From: Blastococcus_B deserti
Lineage (GTDB): Bacteria > Actinomycetota > Actinomycetes > Mycobacteriales > Geodermatophilaceae
Length of the DNA: 64,000 nucleotides
Reading direction: 5' to 3'
Assembly: GCF_042682525.1 (NCBI RefSeq)
Contig: NZ_JBHUHP010000010.1
Location: forward strand, 62,001 to 126,000
Part shown: positions 56,777 to 64,000 of the stretch, piece by piece
Position numbering within the stretch: the stretch's first letter is position 1
Layout: every line of letters begins with the position of its first letter
Position numbers and translations under genes: made by a program
Notes under the pieces: model-generated
The model's input: the letters and a program-made list of their open reading frames with translations, nothing else
What the model was told of the DNA's origin: nothing
Database searches by the model: none

Positions 56777-56837
56777 AGGCCCCGCTGCAGGGTCCCGCCC
56801 CGAGCCTGCGAGGGGTGGGGGGCAGCGGGGTCCTCTT
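56777..56837. terminator. Hairpin between pimB and the fadD15-like gene (second repeat family)
   Basis: GGCCCCGCTGC pairs with GCAGCGGGGTCC, with CCCCGAGCCTGCGAGGGG inside. Lies between convergent genes. Resembles the elements at 31912 and 33160. Confidence 0.75.
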
Positions 56838-58631
56838 TCAGCGGGCGTAGAGGCCCTCGACCTCCGAGTCGAACTCCTTCATGACGACGGCGCGCTTGAG
56901 CTTCAGGCTCGGGGTCAGCATGCCGTTGTCCTCGGTGAAGTCGGTGCCGAGGATCGTGAACTTCTTGATCGCCTCCGCCTGGGACACCGCCTTGTTGGCC
57001 TCCTTCACCGCGGCCTCGATCTCGGCCTTGAGGTCCGGGTCCTCCTTGACCTGCTCGGCGGTCTGGTCGGCCGGCTTGCCCTTGGACTCCAGCCACAGGG
57101 GCAGCGCCTCTGCGTCGAGGGTGATCAGCGCGGCGATGTACGGGCGCTGGTCTCCGACGACGATGCACTGGCTGACCAGCCGGTGCGCGCGCAGCCGGTC
57201 CTCGAGCACGGCCGGGGCGACGTTCTTGCCGCCCGCGGTCACCAGGATCTCCTTCTTGCGGCCGGTGATCTTCAGGAAGCCGTCGTCGTCGAGCTCACCG
57301 AGGTCGCCGGTGTGGAACCAGCCCTCGGCGTCGATGGCGTCCTTGGTCGCCTCCTCGTTGCGCCAGTAGCCGCGCATCACGATGCCGCCGCGGATGAGCA
57401 CCTCGCCGTCGTCGGCGATGGCGAACTCCACGCCGGGGAGGGGCCGGCCGACGGTGCCGATGCGCAGGGCGTCGTCGTGGTTCACCGAGGCGGCGGCCGT
57501 CGTCTCGGTCAGGCCGTAGCCCTCGTAGACGGTGACGCCGATGCCGCGGAAGAAGTGGCCCAGCCGCTCACCCAGCGGCGCCCCGCCGGAGATCGCGCCC
57601 TGGCAGCGGCCGCCCAGGGCCGCCCGGAGCTTGCCGTAGACCAGCTTGTCGAACAGCGCGTGCTGCGCCCGGAGCGCCAGCCCGGGGCCGCCCTTGTCGA
57701 GGGCGCGGGACCAGTCGATGGCCACCTGGGCGGCCTTGTCGAAGATCTTCCCCTTGCCGTCGCCCTCCGCCTTGGCCTTGGCGCCGTTGTAGACCTTCTC
57801 GAAGACCCGGGGGACGGCGAGGACGAAGGTCGGCTTGAACTCGCCGAGGTCCTCGACGAGGTTCTTCACGTCGGGGGTGTGCCCGATGACCGTGCGGGTC
57901 TTCACCGCACCCACCTGCAGCACCCGGGCGAGCACGTGGGCCAGCGGGATGAACAGCAGCAGCGAGCCCTGCATGTTCATGAACCGGCCCAGCAGGCTCA
58001 TGCCGTTGCCGATCTCGAAGAGGAAGTTGGCGTGGGTGAGCTCGCAGCCCTTCGGGCGTCCGGTCGTGCCGCTGGTGTAGATCAGGGTGGCGAGGCTGTC
58101 GGCCGACAGCGTGGCGCGCCGGGCGTCGAGCTCGCTGTCGGGCACGTCCTTGCCCGCCTGGGTCAGCTGGTCGAGGGCGCCGTCCTCGATCACGTGGACC
58201 GAGCGCAGCTCGGGCGCCTGGTCCCGGACGGACTCGACGGCCGCGGCGTGCTCGTCCCGCTCGACGATCACGGCGGTGGCGCCGGAGTCGGAGAGGATCC
58301 AGGCCACCTGGTCGGGGCTGGAGGTCTCGTAGATCGGGACGACGACGCCGCCGGCCGTCCAGATCGCGAAGTCCAGGACGGTCCACTCGTAGCGGGTCTT
58401 GGCCTGCAGGGCGACCCGGTCGCCGGCGGACACCCCGGCCGCGATCAGGCCCTTGGCGACGCCGCGGACCTCCTCGCCGAACTGCTTCCAGGTGACGTCG
58501 TGCCATTGGCCGTCGCGACGGCGCCGCAGCCCCACCTGGTCGCCGTGCTCGGCGACGTTGGTGGCCAGCATGTCGGTCAGGGCCTCGTCCGGGCCCACCT
58601 GGGTGGTGGCAGGAACGCTGAACTCGCGCAC
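56838..58631 (-). CDS. Long-chain fatty acid-CoA ligase (FadD15-like)
   Basis: 597 residues from GTG 58631, with GGAGGAGAGG upstream. AMP-binding motif LIYTSGTTGRPKG near 183-195, GYGLTETTAAA near 372 and the C-terminal hinge GWFHTGDLGELDDDGFLKITGRKKE near 440-465. It activates long-chain fatty acids with ATP and CoA. The N-terminal DMLATNVAEHGDQVGLR and cluster position fit the FadD15/AMP-dependent ligase group. It is divergent from the SRPBCC gene. Confidence 0.93.
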   Translation of the reverse strand: MREFSVPATTQVGPDEALTDMLATNVAEHGDQVGLRRRRDGQWHDVTWKQFGEEVRGVAKGLIAAGVSAGDRVALQAKTRYEWTVLDFAIWTAGGVVVPIYETSSPDQVAWILSDSGATAVIVERDEHAAAVESVRDQAPELRSVHVIEDGALDQLTQAGKDVPDSELDARRATLSADSLATLIYTSGTTGRPKGCELTHANFLFEIGNGMSLLGRFMNMQGSLLLFIPLAHVLARVLQVGAVKTRTVIGHTPDVKNLVEDLGEFKPTFVLAVPRVFEKVYNGAKAKAEGDGKGKIFDKAAQVAIDWSRALDKGGPGLALRAQHALFDKLVYGKLRAALGGRCQGAISGGAPLGERLGHFFRGIGVTVYEGYGLTETTAAASVNHDDALRIGTVGRPLPGVEFAIADDGEVLIRGGIVMRGYWRNEEATKDAIDAEGWFHTGDLGELDDDGFLKITGRKKEILVTAGGKNVAPAVLEDRLRAHRLVSQCIVVGDQRPYIAALITLDAEALPLWLESKGKPADQTAEQVKEDPDLKAEIEAAVKEANKAVSQAEAIKKFTILGTDFTEDNGMLTPSLKLKRAVVMKEFDSEVEGLYAR

Positions 58632-58772
58632 GCCTGGTCCTCTCCTCCCTGCCGTCCGGGGGCACCGTCGCCCACGGCCCCGGCCAGGGACGTCGTGTCG
58701 AATCTAGCCGCAATCCCTACCCGGGAGTAGCACAGTTCCGAGGCGGCGGCTGGCTGAAGGGTGGGCAACGGC

Positions 58773-58778
58773 TAGCCT
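58773..58778 (+). promoter_or_regulatory. TAGCCT -10 box of the SRPBCC gene
   Basis: Ends 7 nt before ATG 58786. Confidence 0.65.
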
Positions 58779-58785
58779 GCTGCCC

Positions 58786-59217
58786 ATGGCGGACCAGTCC
58801 ACCCAGTCGATCGTCGTCGACGCAGCCGCGGCCGACGTGATGGCGGTGATCGCCGACTTCGCCTCGTATCCGCAGTGGGTCGCCTCCGCCAAGAAGGTCG
58901 AGGTCCTCGAAACCGGGCCGGACGGGCGCGCGCGGCGGGTGCACTTCGTCCTCGACGCCGGGGCGGTCAAGGACGACTACGTCCTCGAGTACACGTGGGA
59001 CGGCGACCGCAGGGTCTCCTGGACACTGGTCGAGGGTCAGATGCAGAAGCGCCAGGAGGGCAGCTACACGCTGACCGAGCGGGACGGTGCGACGGAAGTG
59101 ACCTACGCGATCACCATCGACCTTTCCATCCCCATGCTCGGCATGATCAAGCGCAAGGCGGAGAAGGTCATCCTGGACACGGCTCTCAAGGAGCTGAAGA
59201 AGCGCGTCGAGGGCTGA
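58786..59217 (+). CDS. SRPBCC/polyketide-cyclase-like lipid-binding protein
   Basis: 143 residues from ATG 58786, leaderless. START/Bet v1-like fold: ADVMAVIADFASYPQWVASA near 18-37, KKVEVLETGPDGRA, and VSWTLVEGQMQKRQEGSYTL near 80. Such proteins bind hydrophobic ligands; TB homologue Rv2185c is in the same place (recalled). The ATPase gene starts 6 nt later, and two more genes follow with overlapping stops, so it probably heads a four-gene operon to the glucokinase. Confidence 0.88.
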   Translation: MADQSTQSIVVDAAAADVMAVIADFASYPQWVASAKKVEVLETGPDGRARRVHFVLDAGAVKDDYVLEYTWDGDRRVSWTLVEGQMQKRQEGSYTLTERDGATEVTYAITIDLSIPMLGMIKRKAEKVILDTALKELKKRVEG

Positions 59218-59223
59218 GCGGGC

Positions 59224-60366
59224 GTGCGCACGCTGCTCCTCACCGGCCCCGGCGGGGCCGGAACCTCGACGCTGTCCGCCGCCGCGGCGGTCCGGGCCGC
59301 CCGCTCCGGGCGGCGCACCGTCCTGCTCACTCGGCAGCCGCCGCCCGCGGGGGTGGAGGCGGTGCCCGGCCTGACCGTGCTGCAGGTGGATCCGCAGGCG
59401 GCCCTCGAGCGCCTCTGGGCGGGGAGGGCCGACGCGGTCGGGTCCCTCCTGCCGCAGCTGACCCTGCCGCCGGCCAGCTCGGTCGTCCCGCTGCCAGGGA
59501 GCGCTGATCTGGCGCTCCTGGCCGAACTCGCCCGCGCCGACGCCGACCTCGCGGTCGTGGACGCCGGCCCGCTCGAGTCCGCCGTGGCGCTGGTCGCCCT
59601 GCCGGTGACCCTGCGCTGGTGGCTGGACCAGCTGATGCCGCCCGGGATGCGGGCGCTGGGCGCCGTCCGGACCGCCGCGGTCGCCTCCGGAGTCGTCCGC
59701 CGGGGGCCGGTCGACGCAGCGCTGTCCGCCGTCCCGGCCGTGGAGGCGCTCCTGGCCGGCAACCGGCTGGCCGATCCGGCCACGACCGCCCTCGTCCTGG
59801 TCGCTCCGCCCCGCACGTCCTCCGGGCCGGCCCTGCGTGCCGCGGCCACGGTCCTGGGTCTGCACCGGCTGCGGGCCGCGGGGGTGCTCAGCCGGGTCCT
59901 TCCGCTGGACCGGGGCAACGAATGGACGACGCGGCGCGCCGCGGAGCAGGAGGACACGCTGATCGCCCTGGCCGAGGTCGCGCCGGTGCACCGCGTCCCG
60001 GAGCTGTCGGTGACCCCGACCGGTGCGGGGGAGCTGGCCGGGCTGCTCGACGGCTTCGCCCCGGAGACGACCGGCTTCCCGGCCCCGGCCCCCGAGCGCG
60101 CCGAGGGCGGGTGGCAGCTCTCCCTGCCGCTGCCGTTCGCCGACCGCGGGCAGGTGCAGCTGACCCGGTGGACCGACGACCTGGTGCTGACGGTCGGCGG
60201 TGCCCGCCGGTCGGTCCGTCTCGATCCGCTGCTGCGCCGGTGTGAGGTGACCGGCGGCCGGCTCGCGGCTGCCGGAACCGCCGGCGCCCGCCTCCAGGTC
60301 GGCTTCCGCCCCGATCCGCAGCTGTGGCCCGCGGACCTGCTCAGCGCCGAGAGAAGGACCTCATGA
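59224..60366 (+). CDS. Degenerate ArsA/Get3-like P-loop protein
   Basis: 380 residues from GTG 59224. The N-terminus has the outline of ArsA/MinD-type ATPases (LLLTGPGGAGTSTLSAAAAV at 4-23), but both lysines are lost: the signature Lys is Pro (GPGG for GKGG) and the Walker A Lys is Thr (AGTST for VGKST). ADLAVVDAGPLESAVAL near 115 sits where switch II should be. The C-terminal part (LSLPLPFADRGQVQLTRW) is the HSP20-like domain common to the family. ATP hydrolysis is doubtful; a scaffold or binding role is possible. Its stop overlaps the next start (ATGA). Confidence 0.75.
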   Translation: MRTLLLTGPGGAGTSTLSAAAAVRAARSGRRTVLLTRQPPPAGVEAVPGLTVLQVDPQAALERLWAGRADAVGSLLPQLTLPPASSVVPLPGSADLALLAELARADADLAVVDAGPLESAVALVALPVTLRWWLDQLMPPGMRALGAVRTAAVASGVVRRGPVDAALSAVPAVEALLAGNRLADPATTALVLVAPPRTSSGPALRAAATVLGLHRLRAAGVLSRVLPLDRGNEWTTRRAAEQEDTLIALAEVAPVHRVPELSVTPTGAGELAGLLDGFAPETTGFPAPAPERAEGGWQLSLPLPFADRGQVQLTRWTDDLVLTVGGARRSVRLDPLLRRCEVTGGRLAAAGTAGARLQVGFRPDPQLWPADLLSAERRTS

Positions 60367-60695
60367 CACCCGGAACCGACTGGATCGACTCTGCGCAGCG
60401 TCTGGTGGAGGCCCTGCGGGGCGGCCTCGCCGCGGTGGCTCCTGCGGCCGACAAGGGCACCGGTGACCAGCACCCGTCGGACTGCCGCTGGTGCCCGGTC
60501 TGCCAGGTCGCGGCGGTCGTCCGCGGCGAGCGGCCCGAGGTGACCGCGGCACTGGCCGACGTCCTCGCCTCGGCCGCCACCGCGCTGCGCACGGTCGCCG
60601 CCGCGGGCCACCCCGAGGGGACCACGCCGGCCGCCGAGCCGGTCCAGGAGGAGGCCCCGCCGCCCCCACCGGTGCAGCAGATCGACATCGCATGA
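60363..60695 (+). CDS. Small CxxC protein of the ArsA-like operon
   Basis: 110 residues from ATG 60363, overlapping the previous stop as ATGA; its own stop overlaps the glucokinase ATG the same way. DWIDSAQRLVEALRGGL is an amphipathic helix; DCRWCPVCQVAAVVRGERPE near 40-59 has CxxCxxC, possibly metal-binding; PAAEPVQEEAPPPPPV is a flexible tail. I recognise it as conserved (Rv2183c-like, recalled) but without known function. Confidence 0.8.
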   Translation: MTPGTDWIDSAQRLVEALRGGLAAVAPAADKGTGDQHPSDCRWCPVCQVAAVVRGERPEVTAALADVLASAATALRTVAAAGHPEGTTPAAEPVQEEAPPPPPVQQIDIA

Positions 60696-61750
60696 CACCA
60701 CCTCGCACGACAGCACCTCGCACGACGCCACCGCGGACCGCCACGGCCGGGCCGGCCGCGCTGGGCATCGACATCGGCGGCACGAAGGTGGCCGGTGGGG
60801 TCGTGGCCGCTGACGGGACCATCGTCGCAACTGCGCGGCGGGCGACCCCCGGTGCCTCCGTGTCGGACACCGAGGACGCGATCGTCGCCGTGGTGGACGA
60901 GCTCGCGGCCGGGTACGACGGCGAGCTGATCGGCGTCGGCGTCGGCGCGGCGGGCTGGTTCGACCGCACCGGCGACACCGTGCTGTTCAGCCCCCACCTG
61001 GCGTGGCGCAACTCGACGCTGCGCAAGGACCTCGCCGCCCGGCTGCAGCGGCCGCTCTGGGTCGGCAACGACGCCGACGCCGCGGCGTGGGCCGAGTACC
61101 GCTACGGCGCTGCCCGGGGGGCCGACCTCGCCCTGATGATCACCCTCGGCACCGGCATCGGGGGCGGCATCGTGCTCGACGGACAGCTGCGGCGCGGGTC
61201 GCACGGCGTCGCGGGGGAGTGGGGGCACATGCGCGTCGTCCCCGACGGGCGGCTGTGCGCCTGCGGCAACCGCGGCTGCTGGGAGCAGTACGCCAGCGGC
61301 ACGGCGCTGGGGCAGACCGCCCGCGAGGTGGCCCGCACGTCGCCGGCGGCGGCGGCCCGGCTGCTCGAACGCGTCCACTGCGAACCCGACCGGCTCACCG
61401 GCGAGGACGTCGCCCGCGCCGCCGCCGACGGCGACCCGCTGGCCCTCGAACTGGTGACCGAGGTGGGCATGTGGCTCGGCCAGGGGATCGCCGACCTCGC
61501 CGCCGTCCTCGATCCCGAGGTCGTGGTCATCGGCGGCGGCGTCAGCAAGCTCGGCGAGATGGTGCTCGGCCCGGCGCGGGACCGACTGGATCGCGCCCTC
61601 CCCGGCCGGGGCTTCCGCCCCGGTCCCCGCGTCGTCGCCGCCGAGCTCGGTCCGCAGGCGGGCATGGTCGGCGCCGCCGACCTCGTGCGACACGACCTTG
61701 CTGCCCTTCGGGCGGCACCGCCTCCAGGAGCCGATCCCCTGCTGCGTTGA
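60692..61750 (+). CDS. glk: ROK-family glucokinase
   Basis: 352 residues from ATG 60692, overlapping the previous stop as ATGA. The first 24 residues are low-complexity (MTPPRTTAPRTTPPRTATAG), made by a 15-nt direct repeat. Then phosphate-binding LGIDIGGTKVAGGVV, LMITLGTGIGGGIVLDG near 145-161, and the ROK zinc motif CACGNRGCWEQY near 189-200. It phosphorylates glucose with ATP, or polyphosphate in some actinobacteria, but the polyphosphate-type signature was not identified. The last codons (PPGADPLLR) lie in a diverged copy of the repeat found three times at 63052-63306. Confidence 0.88.
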   Translation: MTPPRTTAPRTTPPRTATAGPAALGIDIGGTKVAGGVVAADGTIVATARRATPGASVSDTEDAIVAVVDELAAGYDGELIGVGVGAAGWFDRTGDTVLFSPHLAWRNSTLRKDLAARLQRPLWVGNDADAAAWAEYRYGAARGADLALMITLGTGIGGGIVLDGQLRRGSHGVAGEWGHMRVVPDGRLCACGNRGCWEQYASGTALGQTAREVARTSPAAAARLLERVHCEPDRLTGEDVARAAADGDPLALELVTEVGMWLGQGIADLAAVLDPEVVVIGGGVSKLGEMVLGPARDRLDRALPGRGFRPGPRVVAAELGPQAGMVGAADLVRHDLAALRAAPPPGADPLLR

Positions 61751-61760
61751 GCCGTTCCCG
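61721..61760. repeat. Diverged copy of the 84-bp repeat at the glucokinase 3' end
   Basis: CCTCCAGGAGCCGATCCCCT then GTTGAGCCGTTCC parallels CCACCAGGAGCCGTCCCCCG then GGTCGAGCCGTTCC in the tandem copies at 63052. It encodes the end and stop of the glucokinase. Confidence 0.6.
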
Positions 61761-61769
61761 GCCCCCTCG

Positions 61770-63011
61770 TCACTCCGGGGCCAGCTCGCGGGCCAGCTGC
61801 TCCAGGAACAGGCCGATGTCGGTGATGATGCCCATCGCCTGGGCGCTGCCGCGGTCGGCGAGCTTGGTCACCGTCGCCGGGTTGATGTCCACGCTGACCA
61901 GTGGGATCGACGCCGGCAGGATGTTCCCCGTCGCGATGGAGTGCAGCATCGTGGCGACCATGATCGCGAAGCCCACGCCGGGCAGCTGCGCGCGCATCGC
62001 CCGCTGACCCTCGATCACGTCGGTGTAGACGTCGGGCAGCGGGCCGTCGTCACGCACGGACCCCACCAGCACGAACGGCTTCCCGGCCTGCACCATCGCG
62101 TGCATCACGCCGCCAGTCAGCACACCCTTCTCCACCGCCGCCCGGATCGAGCCGGCTGCGCGGATGGTGTTGATCGCCCGGATGTGGTGCTCGTGCCCAT
62201 GGGGCACGCCCGAACCCTTGGCCAGGTCGACGCCCAGGGACGTGCCGAACAGCGCGGACTCGATGTCGTGCGTGGCCAGCGCATTGCCGGCGAAGAGGAC
62301 GTCGACGTACCCCGCGCGGACCAGCCGGACCATGGCCGGCGAGGCGCCGGTGTGCACGACCGCGGGGCCGCCCACCCACAGGATCCGCCGGCCGGCCGCC
62401 TTCACCTCGCGCATCCGCTCGGCGATCTGGCGGACCAGCAGGGCCTGCGGCTTCTCGCTCGACACCGCCGAGGACATGAACCCGAAGTCGTCCTCCTCAC
62501 CCCGCGGCGCCTGCGGCGGCAGCTCGACCCGGACGCCGTGGGCGCCGCAGACGACGGCGTCGCCGGCCTTCACGTCGCTGACCGGGACGGTGCGCACGGT
62601 GACTCGCCCGCCGTCCTCCGTGACCACGAGCCCGCAGTCCATCTCCGGCTGCTGCACGCGGATCCAGTCGCGGTCGAGCCGGACGAGCGTCTCCAGGTTC
62701 GTGGTGGAGTAGAAGTCGTCGGGGAAGACGCCGTCGGCCGGGGCCGGCCGCGTCGTCGCCGTCCCGGGGTCGACGGCGTTGGCGCCGTGGATCTGGACCC
62801 GCATGAGGATGCGCTCCAGCCGCTCGGCCTCGTCGGCCCGGATCGCGATCAGCGCCCGTGACTCGTCCTCGTGCTCGCGGCCCAGATCGAGGTCCTCGAT
62901 CCGGTAGTCCCCGCCGTACTCGAGGACGTCGTCGAGGATGCGGGCCAGGATCCCGGTGTCCATCAGATGGCCGGTCACGGTGACGGTCGCGGAGTGCGCT
63001 GCGGTGCTCAC
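61770..63011 (-). CDS. TIGR00300 (LOR/SDH-domain) protein, probable ornithine cyclodeaminase-type enzyme
   Basis: 413 residues from GTG 63011; GTG 63020 is also possible. CATAGT ends 7 nt upstream of 63011, a poor -10 match. N-terminal LOR/SDH region about 1-100 (VTVTGHLMDTGILARILDDV, GGDYRIEDLDLG), then residues 110-200 with ADGVFPDDFYSTTN and MDCGLVVTEDG, and a C-terminal Rossmann-like half: GRRILWVGGPAVVHTGA, VDVLFAGNALATHDIE, GVPHGHEHHIRAINTI. This family contains an archaeal ornithine cyclodeaminase and the C-terminal half of cyanobacterial ArgZ (from memory). Conversion of ornithine to proline is the best guess. Confidence 0.75.
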   Translation of the reverse strand: MSTAAHSATVTVTGHLMDTGILARILDDVLEYGGDYRIEDLDLGREHEDESRALIAIRADEAERLERILMRVQIHGANAVDPGTATTRPAPADGVFPDDFYSTTNLETLVRLDRDWIRVQQPEMDCGLVVTEDGGRVTVRTVPVSDVKAGDAVVCGAHGVRVELPPQAPRGEEDDFGFMSSAVSSEKPQALLVRQIAERMREVKAAGRRILWVGGPAVVHTGASPAMVRLVRAGYVDVLFAGNALATHDIESALFGTSLGVDLAKGSGVPHGHEHHIRAINTIRAAGSIRAAVEKGVLTGGVMHAMVQAGKPFVLVGSVRDDGPLPDVYTDVIEGQRAMRAQLPGVGFAIMVATMLHSIATGNILPASIPLVSVDINPATVTKLADRGSAQAMGIITDIGLFLEQLARELAPE

Positions 63012-63051
63012 GAGCCGCACTATGTCATTCGTCGTCCTCCGGACGACACCG

Positions 63052-63306
63052 CCACCAGGAGCCGTCCCCCGGCAGGGTCGAGCCGTTCCGTCGCCGCTGC
63101 GCGGAGCCCTCCGGGCCCCACTCGCGACGACACGACGACACCCCCACCAGGAGCCGTCCCCCGGCAGGGTCGAGCCGTTCCGTCGCCGCTGCGCGGAGCC
63201 CTCCGGGCCCCACTCGCGACGACACCCCCACCAGGAGCCGTCCCCTGGCGGGGTCGAGCCGTTCCGTCCCGCTGCGCGGAGCCCTCCGGGCCCCGCTCGC
63301 GGCTAC
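63052..63306. repeat. Three tandem copies of an 84-92 bp repeat
   Basis: Copies start at 63052, 63144 and 63228 with CCACCAGGAGCCGT. They share CGAGCCGTTCCGT, GCTGCGCGGAGCCCTCCGGG and a CTCGCG end. The first copy has an extra 8 nt (a second GACGACAC). It fills the space between the TIGR00300 promoter and the next minus-strand gene's stop. Not a CRISPR: no unique spacers. Confidence 0.95.
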
Positions 63307-63998
63307 ACGACGGCGCCGTCGTCGCCGTCGTCGTCGTCGGAGCGGTCGCGCATGCGGGAGACCAGCATCGCCGCCCCGCCGGCGATCGCCGCGACCCCGA
63401 GGACCAGACCCAGGTCCGCCGAGAGGCTCAGGATCCCGGGAGCGCCCACCAGCAGGACGCCGGCTGCGACGAGGAGCACCGCGTACAGCGACGCCGGCGC
63501 GGGGGCCGGGATCGGGGGAGGGGGTGGGGGTTCGTAGTGCTCGTCCGGCTGGTCGAGCACGGGCAGCTCGTGCGGCGCCGGCGCGGGCACGTCCGCCGGC
63601 CCCTCGACGGCGGTGCGCCCGTTCTCGGCCTCGAACGCCGACACGATCCGCGCCCACTCGGCGTCCTCGTCGAGGTCCCGCGGGATGCCGGCCCGGCCCG
63701 CGCCGGGGCGCGTCGTCCGGACGTCGCCGGGTCCCGGGACGTGCTCGTCGACGACCGAACGGGCCTCGGCCCGGCGGGACCGGTCGACGAAGAGCCGGTC
63801 GGACGGCGGGCTGGGCAGGCTGACCGTCCGCGTGTAGGGCTCCACGTCGGCCGACGGCTCCAGGTAGGCGGCGATGCCCGCGGCGTGCAGCAGGTCGAGC
63901 AGGTGCTCGCCGACGCGGGGGTCGACGTCGCGCAGCGGGCTCCAGAGCGCGGCGTCCAGGCCGTTGTCGCGGCGGCCGCGTCCGCGGCGGGAGGTCAT
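63303..63998 (-). CDS. Actinobacterial membrane protein with long cytosolic N-terminus
   Basis: 231 residues from ATG 63998, 2 nt from the window edge; an upstream start cannot be excluded. The first 90 residues are soluble (LWSPLRDVDPRVGEHLLDLL, LHAAGIAAYLEPSADVEPYT), then an acidic/Pro-rich linker (EHYEPPPPPPIPAPAP), two membrane segments (ASLYAVLLVAAGVLLVGAPG, LGLVLGVAAIAGGAAMLVS) and a basic-then-acidic tail ending RDRSDDDDGDDGAVV. I know this layout as a conserved actinobacterial hypothetical protein. No catalytic motif. Confidence 0.75.
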   Translation of the reverse strand: MTSRRGRGRRDNGLDAALWSPLRDVDPRVGEHLLDLLHAAGIAAYLEPSADVEPYTRTVSLPSPPSDRLFVDRSRRAEARSVVDEHVPGPGDVRTTRPGAGRAGIPRDLDEDAEWARIVSAFEAENGRTAVEGPADVPAPAPHELPVLDQPDEHYEPPPPPPIPAPAPASLYAVLLVAAGVLLVGAPGILSLSADLGLVLGVAAIAGGAAMLVSRMRDRSDDDDGDDGAVV

Positions 63999-64000
63999 CG

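Noticed and set aside
15249..59217. Large arginine-rich or glycine-rich open frames on the strand opposite almost every gene
   Set aside because: Shadow frames caused by GC-rich third positions; they lack start signals and family similarity.
63052..63306. CRISPR array
   Set aside because: Repeats are head-to-tail with no unique spacers, only three units, and no cas gene nearby.

Overview
The window is very GC-rich actinobacterial DNA. Third codon positions are almost all G or C, GTG and TTG starts are common, and about eighteen starts are preceded by a TANNNT hexamer only 6-8 nt away, which is the leaderless-transcript signature. Gene content (actinobacterial cytochrome bc1-aa3 genes, PimB-like mannosyltransferase, DUF4191, DUF3043, DUF4235, HesB/ErpA, LtsA-type AsnB) and style point to a high-GC actinomycete, plausibly Geodermatophilaceae (Blastococcus/Geodermatophilus/Modestobacter). 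That family placement is inference. From memory, the long stretch from glnA (about 9 kb) to the region before the glucokinase (about 60 kb) follows the gene order of Mycobacterium tuberculosis Rv2220-Rv2183, with local genes inserted. There is no phage, insertion sequence, CRISPR array, rRNA or tRNA that I can support.

Layout. 1-1.9 kb: three overlapping or adjacent genes (MtnA-like isomerase, nucleoside phosphorylase, class II aldolase) that together look like a nucleoside-to-DHAP salvage route. 1.9-8.7 kb: asparaginase, a large AfsR/SARP-type regulator, a 1-Cys peroxiredoxin and a persulfide-dioxygenase-like MBL/rhodanese protein. 9-13 kb: glnA with a GlnR-like operator, RDD protein, DUF4191 protein and lipA. 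13-25 kb: an alanine-rich helical-repeat membrane protein, an F420-type oxidoreductase, a GGDEF-EAL protein, leuS behind a leader peptide and terminator, lipB, peptidase E, a Ser/Thr kinase and an NAD-dependent epimerase. 25-32 kb: sucB/dlaT, lpdA, pepA and gcvT. 32-36.3 kb: envelope-stress-type small membrane proteins (YihY, DUF4235, DUF3618, Holin-X) and an aldo/keto reductase. 36.4-46.4 kb: erpA, asnB and the respiratory genes ctaC-ctaF and ctaE-qcrCAB, interrupted by a 19-N assembly gap. 46.5-50.2 kb: receiver-like protein, trpD, an AsnC-type RAM-domain protein and an exonuclease/GIY-YIG/UVR fusion. 50.4-56.8 kb: two NlpC/P60 cell-wall hydrolases (one fused to an M15 carboxypeptidase, one under a c-di-AMP riboswitch), an M48 protease and PimB'. 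56.8-64 kb: fadD15-like ligase, SRPBCC protein, degenerate ArsA-like ATPase, a CxxC protein, ROK glucokinase, a TIGR00300 protein and a membrane protein.

The most notable items are regulatory. An 11-codon leaderless leader ORF with a CTT leucine codon is followed by a hairpin over its stop and a true U-tract terminator just before leuS. A second short leaderless ORF is coupled to the M48 protease. There is also a c-di-AMP riboswitch, a GlnR box, and several intergenic repeat families, some of which supply the C-terminal codons of adjacent genes.
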